Source of the DNA: Muribaculaceae bacterium
Lineage (GTDB): Bacteria; Bacteroidota; Bacteroidia; Bacteroidales; Muribaculaceae
Assembly: GCA_029051445.1 (NCBI GenBank)
Contig: JAIDKP010000018.1
Span: 7,112-12,414 of the forward strand
Reading direction: 5' to 3'
DNA length: 5,303 nt
A program made the position numbers and the translations under genes. Positions 1 through 5,303 of this stretch are shown here, in pieces. The stretch's first letter is position 1. Every line of letters starts with the position of its first letter. The notes under the pieces are model-generated. The model made no database searches. It saw only the letters and a list, made by a program, of their open reading frames with translations, and was not told the origin of the DNA.

Positions 1-756
1 CCCAAGTTGCTTGTTGCCATAAGCAATTGCTGCAATATGGAGACTCCCGGAGTAACCATCAAGCCTCTCCTGTCGCAAATGACCGGAGCTACATCACTGT
101 CGGAAGTCAATAAGAACGCAATGGTCAATTTATTCTGCCAATCGGAAGGACAAGCTATAATAACTAGCAGTCAACCGGGACAATATTCATGGTGCGACAC
201 ATATAATGGCGGATTATTCACCTGTGATGTTTTCGACGTTCTATTACTTGTAGGACAAGAGAAGGTATCCCCAGATTGGGAATCAACATTCGCAACAATG
301 AAAGAAAAGACATCTACACGTCAAATCAACACTAACGAACCACCTTTCAAAGCTTCACAAACTCCTTACTATACTATAATACGCAATAACGACACCCGCA
401 CAGAAAAAGACCAACCCAACTATGACGAGGACTGTATAGAACGTGATTTTGATATTCATAATACAAAAGACACAGACAAAGGCAATACATTATATCTGGC
501 TCTTAACTCATTGGTCGATGAAAACAAAAGTAAAGACACACGCCTGCAAATGATCCCCAATATACTTCAAACTTATTTCGCCAACAACGCAAAAGTGCGC
601 ACTCTGGGCCGCAACGGCATGACTGTCGACTATGAAAATGCAGCAGATTTCCTAAGACGAATAGCATTATCACGCCGTATAGCTAAGATTACCGTACTTA
701 ATGAAAATGGCAACAATAAAAAGACAGAAATCAGCGTCCACGAGATACACAAATAA
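1..756 (+). CDS. Caspase/metacaspase-like (C14-type) cysteine peptidase, C-terminal part, with extra C-terminal domain (5' partial)
   Basis: The reading frame is open at the window edge, so the start and the catalytic His region lie outside; 251 residues are visible. A beta-strand leading into SNCCN (residues 8-12) matches the catalytic Cys strand of the caspase fold (metacaspase form DxCxSG), which makes Cys11 the probable nucleophile. Next come IITSSQPGQYSW (53-64) and GGLFT (70-74), matching the 'assa.gq.a' and 'hGvFTyaLl' segments of C14 peptidases. A Trp-containing helix (about 92-106) and QTPYY (120-124), the usual 'qtPqy' end of the domain, follow. After an acidic linker, residues 162-251 form a second domain: a helix, an ADFLRRI helix (215-221) and two strands ending in EISVHEI. 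This domain resembles part of the next gene's product. The TTG at 7 is only an in-frame codon and not a credible start. The gene leads a tight operon of exported proteins, so export of this protein is possible, but its N-terminus is not visible. The C14 assignment is fairly secure; the substrate is unknown. Confidence 0.78.
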   Translation, partial: PKLLVAISNCCNMETPGVTIKPLLSQMTGATSLSEVNKNAMVNLFCQSEGQAIITSSQPGQYSWCDTYNGGLFTCDVFDVLLLVGQEKVSPDWESTFATMKEKTSTRQINTNEPPFKASQTPYYTIIRNNDTRTEKDQPNYDEDCIERDFDIHNTKDTDKGNTLYLALNSLVDENKSKDTRLQMIPNILQTYFANNAKVRTLGRNGMTVDYENAADFLRRIALSRRIAKITVLNENGNNKKTEISVHEIHK

Positions 757-769
757 ATATCATACAGTT

Positions 770-1423
770 ATGAAAAAAACATTCCTGCTGTTTGCATTTA
801 TATTCACCCTATCGACAATTCAGAGCTACAGTCAATCACACGATGTGAGTCCATATCTTACCAACGAAGAGAAAGAACAGCTTAAAGATCGTATCCTCGA
901 TAAACTTGAAGACTTCCAGTATTTTCTACAAACTATGGCCGATAAACGCAATTCAGAGCCTGTACGCATGCAGGCCATGCAATCAAACATATTAATGTTC
1001 ATCGGTGAGTGCGAGCCCTATAATATCTTCAACTATTGGACCAGTTCGGAAGAGGTTATGCCAGCCGTAAAAATGCAGACATCATCGGCAAATCGTAGCC
1101 AAAAAAGCAGCCAGAAAATGAAATCCTACTTCTCGCGAATCATGAACAACAAAACCTATGCAAACATACGCATTGAACAATCGGATGCTGTCCGTATAGG
1201 CAATATCGAAGCCCTTGGCAATGGCAAATATCTGGCTGTTGCCTATATCTGCCAGAGATTTATCGGTTATGCCGACAATGGTTCTGTGCGTTATGGCGAT
1301 GTTACTGAAAAGAAAGTCAAAATACATATCGATCATAAGGAAATTCCGACTGCAAACGGCATAGAGAATCTATGGGACGTAAAGCTTGGCGACATGTATG
1401 TCATCTCAACACAAAAACTTTAG
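770..1423 (+). CDS. Secreted protein of unknown function sharing a module with the upstream peptidase's C-terminus
   Basis: This 217-residue protein is not from a family I can name. Residues 1-21 (MKKTFLLFAF...) form a classic Sec signal peptide with likely cleavage near SYS|QSH. There is no lipobox Cys, so the product should be soluble in the periplasm or secreted. The ATG at 770 is chosen because the signal peptide begins there; an in-frame ATG at 701 would overlap the peptidase gene by 56 bp and bury the signal. The mature part has a charged helix (30-60), a segment RMQAMQSNILMFIG (66-79), a Ser/Lys/Gln-rich stretch (104-116), the helix MKSYFSRI (117-124) and then alternating strands including KYLAVAYICQRFIGY (153-167), DVTEKKVKIHI (177-187) and LWDVKLGDMYVIS (201-213). 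An alpha+beta, NTF2-like fold is an inference from this pattern. It starts 13 bp after the peptidase gene and ends 2 bp before the next start, so co-expression is very likely. Confidence 0.85.
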   Translation: MKKTFLLFAFIFTLSTIQSYSQSHDVSPYLTNEEKEQLKDRILDKLEDFQYFLQTMADKRNSEPVRMQAMQSNILMFIGECEPYNIFNYWTSSEEVMPAVKMQTSSANRSQKSSQKMKSYFSRIMNNKTYANIRIEQSDAVRIGNIEALGNGKYLAVAYICQRFIGYADNGSVRYGDVTEKKVKIHIDHKEIPTANGIENLWDVKLGDMYVISTQKL

Positions 1424-1425
1424 AC

Positions 1426-2172
1426 ATGCGTATACTGATCGCCATATTATCCGTCCTCATGACCGCAATCAATATTCTAGCGGAAACTCCCGACATCCTT
1501 TTTGAATCACATGTGAAAAGTGTGGAAGAATTCATTGCCCGATTCAACGGTGATGAATCATCACCACTTACGGATACCACACGTTCACCCATATACTCTC
1601 TCTTTGATTTTAACTATGTCAATGAGCAAAATACAGACTCAATAACTGACTTAGCTAATGATTTTATAAATTCCGTAAAAACATCAGGGGCTAGAATATC
1701 ATTGATCGATCCATGCACACATATTGAAGCCGAATGTGTGTTTGACTTTGACGATCGCCAATGCAATATAACACTTGTTTTTGTCATGCAAGAATTCGGG
1801 TCCAATTACCGTCGACTCGCGCTATCTGATGCCTATGGAATTGTCTCCTCTGGAGTATTGGAAATCAAGCCGATGTATCCCATAAGTCCTATCGAGCACG
1901 AACTCCATTTCATGTCTCTAGATGATCTGTTCACCAATAAAAAAGAATACCTCGCATCAACTATGCCGACCGACAGAGAAGTCGACCAACTTTCATATCT
2001 CATTGCTTGTATACACTGCGGAAAAGCAATTTATAATTCATGCCAAAATGTAACAGTAAAATTTTCCAATATCCCCGGGTTTGAATTTAGTATTAAGGAA
2101 AAAATCAATCCTAAGTCATTCAATTCTGGATGGCTAATCTCAGACCTAAAACGTAGCACATCAACAATTTAA
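1426..2172 (+). CDS. Secreted protein of unknown function with an EFIARFNGDE motif
   Basis: This encodes 248 residues and no named family is recognised. Residues 1-19 are a Sec signal peptide (MRILIAILSVLMTAINILA), probably cleaved after ILA before ETPD, with no lipobox. The ATG at 1426 is preferred over an in-frame ATG at 1372, which lies inside the previous gene and would mask the signal. The start is 2 bp after the previous stop, which suggests translational coupling. Residues 34-44 contain EFIARFNGDE, followed by a helix ending YSLFDF (57-62), another helix (about 74-85) and strands rich in hydrophobic residues (91-95, 101-123). The second half has a Leu/Asp helix (163-170) and a Cys-containing stretch IACIHCGKAI (193-202). 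Six Cys are present (97, 104, 113, 195, 198, 206), so periplasmic disulfides or a metal site at CxxC 195-198 are possible. The order helix, RxxxxxLF helix, strands loosely recalls the preceding gene product, but identity is too low to claim homology by eye. Confidence 0.82.
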   Translation: MRILIAILSVLMTAINILAETPDILFESHVKSVEEFIARFNGDESSPLTDTTRSPIYSLFDFNYVNEQNTDSITDLANDFINSVKTSGARISLIDPCTHIEAECVFDFDDRQCNITLVFVMQEFGSNYRRLALSDAYGIVSSGVLEIKPMYPISPIEHELHFMSLDDLFTNKKEYLASTMPTDREVDQLSYLIACIHCGKAIYNSCQNVTVKFSNIPGFEFSIKEKINPKSFNSGWLISDLKRSTSTI

Positions 2173-2180
2173 TTATAATC

Positions 2181-2957
2181 ATGAAAAAAAATAACAATAT
2201 TCTCCAATTTGTACTTACAACACTGTCTATTCTGCTTGTTTCCACACAAAGCAATGCTCAGGAACGTCATCTCTACTTCAAAGGAGACATATCCTCACCA
2301 CATCTTATCACCGAAGCAACATCTATTGGAATAACTGCTCTAATCAACAGATCTACCGGACAGTTTACCTATGACAACATATTCAATATCCCTATTACTT
2401 CTGGAGATCTTAACGGTAATTCCATTAAGCTCAAGACCATATCGCACTACGGACTTTCCTTAAATGATATATTTAACAATTTCGGAACCGGAATTAAGCT
2501 CGGATATAAGACTGACAATTTCGGTTTTTTCAACTTTGCAACCTTTGGATCGGCTCATTACCGTTTCAACAATATTTCTCTGTCCTTCCCGAATTCAACT
2601 GACTATTATGATAATTCAATCCATAGAATACAGTTCGGCATCGGAGCTAATATGACCTTAGGCCGTATCGACCAAAGTGCTCGTGTAACAATCGAATTTG
2701 GAGCACGATATAATATTCCAATCGGGTATTCTGGCGAACTTGGTGACGGGACTGGTTGTCTAAACTCAGGCATAACACCGATATTTGCCATTACTGTCGG
2801 CGGCCCCAAGTTAATGAAAAAGATGGGAATGAATATAGGTTTGCATTTTGAATTCATGAGCTACGACTGGTTTAAGGAAAGTGAGCATTTCACCAATCCA
2901 TATACAATAAATACTTGGAATCTTGGTCTAAACCTTACAATGTGTCCCTGGAAATGA
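2181..2957 (+). CDS. Predicted outer-membrane beta-barrel protein
   Basis: The product has 258 residues. Residues 1-26 form a signal peptide (basic MKKNNN start, hydrophobic core to about 20, SNA|QE cleavage). The mature chain is dominated by alternating, amphipathic, Gly/Asn/aromatic-rich strands: for example GTGIKLGYKTDNFGFFNFATF (spanning about 102-122), HRIQFGIGANMTLG (147-160), ARVTIEFGARYNIPIGY (167-183), GITPIFAITVGG (197-208), MNIGLHFEFMSY (217-228) and NTWNLGLNLTMCPW (244-257). That is the usual look of a Bacteroidetes outer-membrane barrel; 8 to 10 strands would fit the length. The final residues are Trp-Lys rather than the common terminal Phe. It starts 8 bp after the upstream stop in an A/T-rich context without a recognisable Shine-Dalgarno, as is normal for this phylum. 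It could anchor or export partners from the same operon, or simply be an envelope structural protein. The barrel call rests on composition and strand pattern, not on a named family. Confidence 0.75.
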   Translation: MKKNNNILQFVLTTLSILLVSTQSNAQERHLYFKGDISSPHLITEATSIGITALINRSTGQFTYDNIFNIPITSGDLNGNSIKLKTISHYGLSLNDIFNNFGTGIKLGYKTDNFGFFNFATFGSAHYRFNNISLSFPNSTDYYDNSIHRIQFGIGANMTLGRIDQSARVTIEFGARYNIPIGYSGELGDGTGCLNSGITPIFAITVGGPKLMKKMGMNIGLHFEFMSYDWFKESEHFTNPYTINTWNLGLNLTMCPWK

Positions 2958-3814
2958 AGAGTAGAACCGAATATCTTGTTATAGCCATATTATTATTGCT
3001 GTTATACCCTACCGCTGTAATTTCTGCAAAACAGAAAGATGCTCCTGATGTTACGCTACGATTTGTAAACAGCATTGATGAAATGAGCCATCTCATTCCT
3101 GACAATGTAAACCGTGCAAGCGAGCTTCAACAGCAAATACAGGCTTGTTTTATGGCAGCTGAAATGAGTGGTATCAATATCACTAACAGCGATCTATATC
3201 TTGCCTCCATACCCGGCATACGACAGAATATCACTTCACAGCGCTACAGCAATCAACTAAAACAATTGATTTTTACTGATCGCTCACTCAAAATGAATCA
3301 GCAAACTCTCGAAACAATAGTTTTGAATACTGTCGACTTCGACAATGACGAGCCATACTTATATAATACCATTATAAAAAAGACTTTATGTTATAATAAC
3401 AAATCGATTACCATCTGGCAAGAAATTCACGTACCAGTAAAAGGAACACAACTTATATCTGAGATACTTACCTCATCAAAGGAACTTAAAAAAAACGAAT
3501 TCATACATTATGAAAGAGACGTACTCACCGTCAACCAATACCTAAGCCAAGCGGCACAATTCTACTCAAAGAAACAATATGCCAACGCCTACAAAACGTA
3601 TACCGAACTTACTGAAAAACATGCCGACAATGCAGAAGGATGGTATCGACTGTCTCTAATGATATATAAACAACGTGGATGCAAAGGTAATTACACAAAT
3701 CCACGTGCTACAGCTCGTGAATATATGCAACGAGCTTATGAACTTGGCAATGGAGACATAAAAACAAAGGCTGAGAATATTCTGTTTTATTGGGATCATC
3801 CCAACTATATGTAA
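2954..3814 (+). CDS. Secreted TPR-repeat protein
   Basis: This 286-residue product has a signal peptide or N-terminal anchor (MKSRTEYLVIAILLLLLYPTAVISA, 1-25) with probable cleavage near the Ser-Ala at 24-25. The ATG at 2954 overlaps the previous stop codon as ATGA, a classic coupling arrangement; an in-frame ATG at 2915 lies deeper in the barrel gene and would put 13 polar residues ahead of the signal. Residues 26-190 are an unrecognised alpha+beta region with a helix ASELQQQIQACFMAA (55-69), a helix YSNQLKQLI (98-106), and strands LETIVLN (119-125) and SITIWQEIHV (151-160). Residues about 196-275 form TPR/Sel1-like helices: YLSQAAQFYSKKQYANAYKT (its Y-KK-YANAY spacing matches TPR), then AEGWYRLSLMIYKQ, then RATAREYMQRAYELGNG. 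TPRs usually bind proteins, so this may be a scaffold for the other exported partners. It is the last gene before the terminator. Confidence 0.83.
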   Translation: MKSRTEYLVIAILLLLLYPTAVISAKQKDAPDVTLRFVNSIDEMSHLIPDNVNRASELQQQIQACFMAAEMSGINITNSDLYLASIPGIRQNITSQRYSNQLKQLIFTDRSLKMNQQTLETIVLNTVDFDNDEPYLYNTIIKKTLCYNNKSITIWQEIHVPVKGTQLISEILTSSKELKKNEFIHYERDVLTVNQYLSQAAQFYSKKQYANAYKTYTELTEKHADNAEGWYRLSLMIYKQRGCKGNYTNPRATAREYMQRAYELGNGDIKTKAENILFYWDHPNYM

Positions 3815-3835
3815 TATATATTTATATATATATTA
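3812..3835. repeat. A/T-only inverted repeat at the end of the TPR gene
   Basis: Positions 3812-3821 and 3826-3835 are perfect 10-bp complementary arms (TAATATATAT / ATATATATTA) around a 4-base loop. The left arm includes the TAA stop codon and the right arm overlaps the outer end of the G/C-rich hairpin at 3832-3874, so the two structures cannot both form fully. An all-A/T stem is weak. For minus-strand transcripts it supplies the A/U-rich tract after the terminator stem. Confidence 0.5.
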
Positions 3836-3874
3836 CCGGAGCACTCTGTTATTTTACTATAGTGCTCCGGTAAT
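3832..3874. terminator. Bidirectional terminator hairpin between convergent genes
   Basis: ATTACCGGAGCACT (3832-3845) and AGTGCTCCGGTAAT (3861-3874) are perfect 14-bp inverted arms with a 15-base A/T-rich loop. On the plus strand the stem is followed by TTT and an A/T-rich stretch; on the minus strand by a long A/T tract. It sits 18 bp after the stop of the TPR gene and 14 bp after the stop of the GH57 gene, so it can end both transcripts. The U-tracts are not perfect, hence moderate certainty about intrinsic termination, but the stem itself is unambiguous. Confidence 0.85.
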
Positions 3875-3887
3875 TTTACAATACTTA

Positions 3888-5303
3888 TTATTTCTTTGTG
3901 CGGGGCTTACGCTCTTTTTTTTCGGGCTGTGCCGCATCAGCTTTTTTTGCACGCGGCTTGCGCACTTTGGGCGCAGCGGTTTTCTCGGCGGCGACTTCCT
4001 CTACAGCGATACGGTTTTTGTGCTCTTCATTGTAGTGCTCGGCATTGAGACGCATGGTGTTCATCTCTTTGTTGAGAGTCTCGATCTCACGCGCCTGGTT
4101 GCGTATGGTCGTGAGAAGTGCATTGAGTTCCTCGTTTTCAATCGACAGCGGGTACTGTTCCTCTACGCGCACAATAAAGTCGGCAAGAACATTCATGTAG
4201 TTGGTGAATGCCTGATAGGGTGTCTCGTAGGGCGAGAAATGGGAATGCACGTCGCCGTCGGCCATATGCTTGGTCGACATGTAGAAGAAGTGGTCGGAGG
4301 CCTGCAGACGCGCCCAATCCTGACGCAAGGGTCTGTCTTCGCAAAGTCTCACGCGCTCCGATATGCTGTATAGTTTCCGAAATGCCTCGTTCTGCAACTG
4401 ATTGCCGAGCCATGCCGATGTATCGCGTGCCTCATCGGCCCATGACATCGGGAACGGTACCGACAATTCTCCTACCGATTTGAGTTTCTGTATTGCCTCG
4501 GAGGGGGTCCAGAAATCGATGCCTCTCTCTGCCGCAAATCGTGGCAAAGCCTCAAGGAACTGGAAGATTCCGCTTTCACGCGCCTGAAGTTCTCCAAATG
4601 TCTCGAGGTTCATAAACAGGTTTATTATCTGCTCCTCGGGGGGGGTATTGGCGATCCAGTCAATATACTTGTCGGCAGTCAGCGGATATGCGTCCCACTC
4701 TGTGTTGCTGAAGCGGAAGGCGATATCGTCGCTGAGTTTGGAGTTCTTCAGCAGAAGTTTCAGTTTGGGAGCTGACGCGGCCGAGTAAACATAGTTAGGA
4801 GATTTCCATCCCAATATATGCTTCGCTCCGTCGGTGATCGCTCCCTTGAATCCCATGTCGAGTATCTGCGGAGCGATCTCGTCGCTGTAGATGAGCTCAG
4901 TGTTTCTGAACACTTTAGGTGTGACCCCGAAAACTTCCTTGATCTTTGCTGAATGCAGGCTGACTTCGTCGCGGAATTCATCGGGATCAGTGAGCGACGA
5001 CAGCGAGTGGCTGTAGGTCTCGGCCAAGAACTCTACCTTTCCTGTGTCGGCAAGTTTTTTAAGTATATCCACAAATTCCGGAACATACTGCTCACACTGC
5101 TCAAGGGCAAGACCTGTGATTGAAATCGCACAACGGAACTTGCCGTTGGTCTCCTTGATCATGCGCAGCAGGCTCTCGGCTGCAGGTATATAGCTTCGGT
5201 GCGCTATGCGCGTGATGATGTCGTCGTTGGCAAAGTCGTCGTAATAGTAGTGGTCGTTGCCTATGTCGAAGAAACGGTAGCGGTTCAGGCGGAACGGCTG
5301 ATG
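3888..5303 (-). CDS. Glycoside hydrolase family 57 protein (alpha-amylase-like), nearly complete, N-terminus cut by window edge
   Basis: The frame runs to the window edge, giving 471 residues. The ATG at 5160-5162 is internal because the frame continues upstream for 47 codons with strong family character: HQPFRL (1-6), FFDIGND, then Tyr/Asp-rich residues. HQP is GH57 conserved region I, normally about ten residues from the start, so very little is missing. Region II is VEFLAETYSH (90-99), region III FRNTELIYSDE (132-142), region IV MNLETFGE (231-238) and region V includes WARLQASDHFFYMST (about 350-364). GH57 enzymes use a double-displacement mechanism with Glu in region III (here Glu136, codon 4896-4898) and Asp in region IV; here the aligned residue is Asn232 (codon 4608-4610). 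A heptad-like coiled coil (about 360-412) and a Lys/Arg/Ala/Pro-rich tail (413-471) follow. Bacteroidetes homologues often sit with glycosyltransferase and debranching genes and act on cytosolic alpha-glucan. As the last gene before the terminator it probably ends an operon entering from the right. The family call is strong; activity is uncertain. Confidence 0.92.
   Translation of the reverse strand, partial: HQPFRLNRYRFFDIGNDHYYYDDFANDDIITRIAHRSYIPAAESLLRMIKETNGKFRCAISITGLALEQCEQYVPEFVDILKKLADTGKVEFLAETYSHSLSSLTDPDEFRDEVSLHSAKIKEVFGVTPKVFRNTELIYSDEIAPQILDMGFKGAITDGAKHILGWKSPNYVYSAASAPKLKLLLKNSKLSDDIAFRFSNTEWDAYPLTADKYIDWIANTPPEEQIINLFMNLETFGELQARESGIFQFLEALPRFAAERGIDFWTPSEAIQKLKSVGELSVPFPMSWADEARDTSAWLGNQLQNEAFRKLYSISERVRLCEDRPLRQDWARLQASDHFFYMSTKHMADGDVHSHFSPYETPYQAFTNYMNVLADFIVRVEEQYPLSIENEELNALLTTIRNQAREIETLNKEMNTMRLNAEHYNEEHKNRIAVEEVAAEKTAAPKVRKPRAKKADAAQPEKKERKPRTKK

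Noticed and set aside
701..769. Upstream in-frame ATG extending the second gene by 23 residues
   Set aside because: It overlaps the peptidase gene and adds a polar, basic stretch ahead of a perfect signal peptide that begins at 770.
1549..1565. Inverted repeat GGTGATGA-A-TCATCACC
   Set aside because: The 8-bp arms with a single central base lie within a coding region; it is too tight for a useful hairpin and probably a chance palindrome.
1082..1805. Minus-strand open frames opposite the two secreted-protein genes
   Set aside because: They are short, have no family resemblance, and are antisense to genes with clear signal peptides.
2835..2842. TAGGTTTG resembling the Bacteroidetes -7 promoter box (TAnnTTTG)
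   Set aside because: It lies inside the barrel gene without a convincing -33 TTG element at the right distance; chance occurrence is likely.
2915..2953. Upstream in-frame ATG for the TPR gene
   Set aside because: It would overlap the barrel gene by 43 bp and hide the signal peptide; the ATGA start at 2954 is better.
4020..4587. Plus-strand open frames and a further minus-strand frame across the GH57 gene
   Set aside because: They lie wholly inside a strongly conserved coding region, and their Arg/Ala/Pro/Cys-rich products look like shadow translations of a G/C-rich gene.

Overview
This window reads as chromosomal DNA from a Bacteroidales member, possibly Muribaculaceae-like. The evidence is the Bacteroidetes-type GH57 protein on the minus strand, A/T-rich gene starts without clear Shine-Dalgarno sequences, very tight gene spacing, and a run of secreted proteins with no lipobox. 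The genus assignment is an inference.

Left part (1-3814, plus strand): five co-oriented genes with gaps of 13, 2 and 8 bp and one 4-bp overlap, so almost certainly one operon whose 5' end lies outside the window. The first is the C-terminal part of a caspase/metacaspase-like (C14-type) cysteine peptidase that carries an extra C-terminal domain. It is followed by two unrecognised secreted proteins, a predicted outer-membrane beta-barrel and a secreted TPR protein. Each of the four downstream proteins starts with a Sec signal peptide. The tail of the peptidase, the second protein, and less clearly the TPR protein (and perhaps the third protein) appear to share a helix-plus-strands module. The working picture is an envelope-located caspase-like system with secreted partners and an outer-membrane component. 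Its function is not known from the sequence.

Middle (3815-3887): a short convergent intergenic region with a perfect 14-bp inverted repeat, likely a bidirectional terminator, and an overlapping A/T-only inverted repeat.

Right part (3888-5303, minus strand): a nearly complete GH57 alpha-glucan-active protein. Only a few N-terminal residues should be missing, because the window edge falls at the HQP motif. It has a coiled coil and a long Lys/Arg/Ala/Pro-rich C-terminal tail. Its candidate catalytic Asp position reads Asn. It is visibly more G/C-rich than the left operon and looks like a core-metabolism gene next to an accessory operon.
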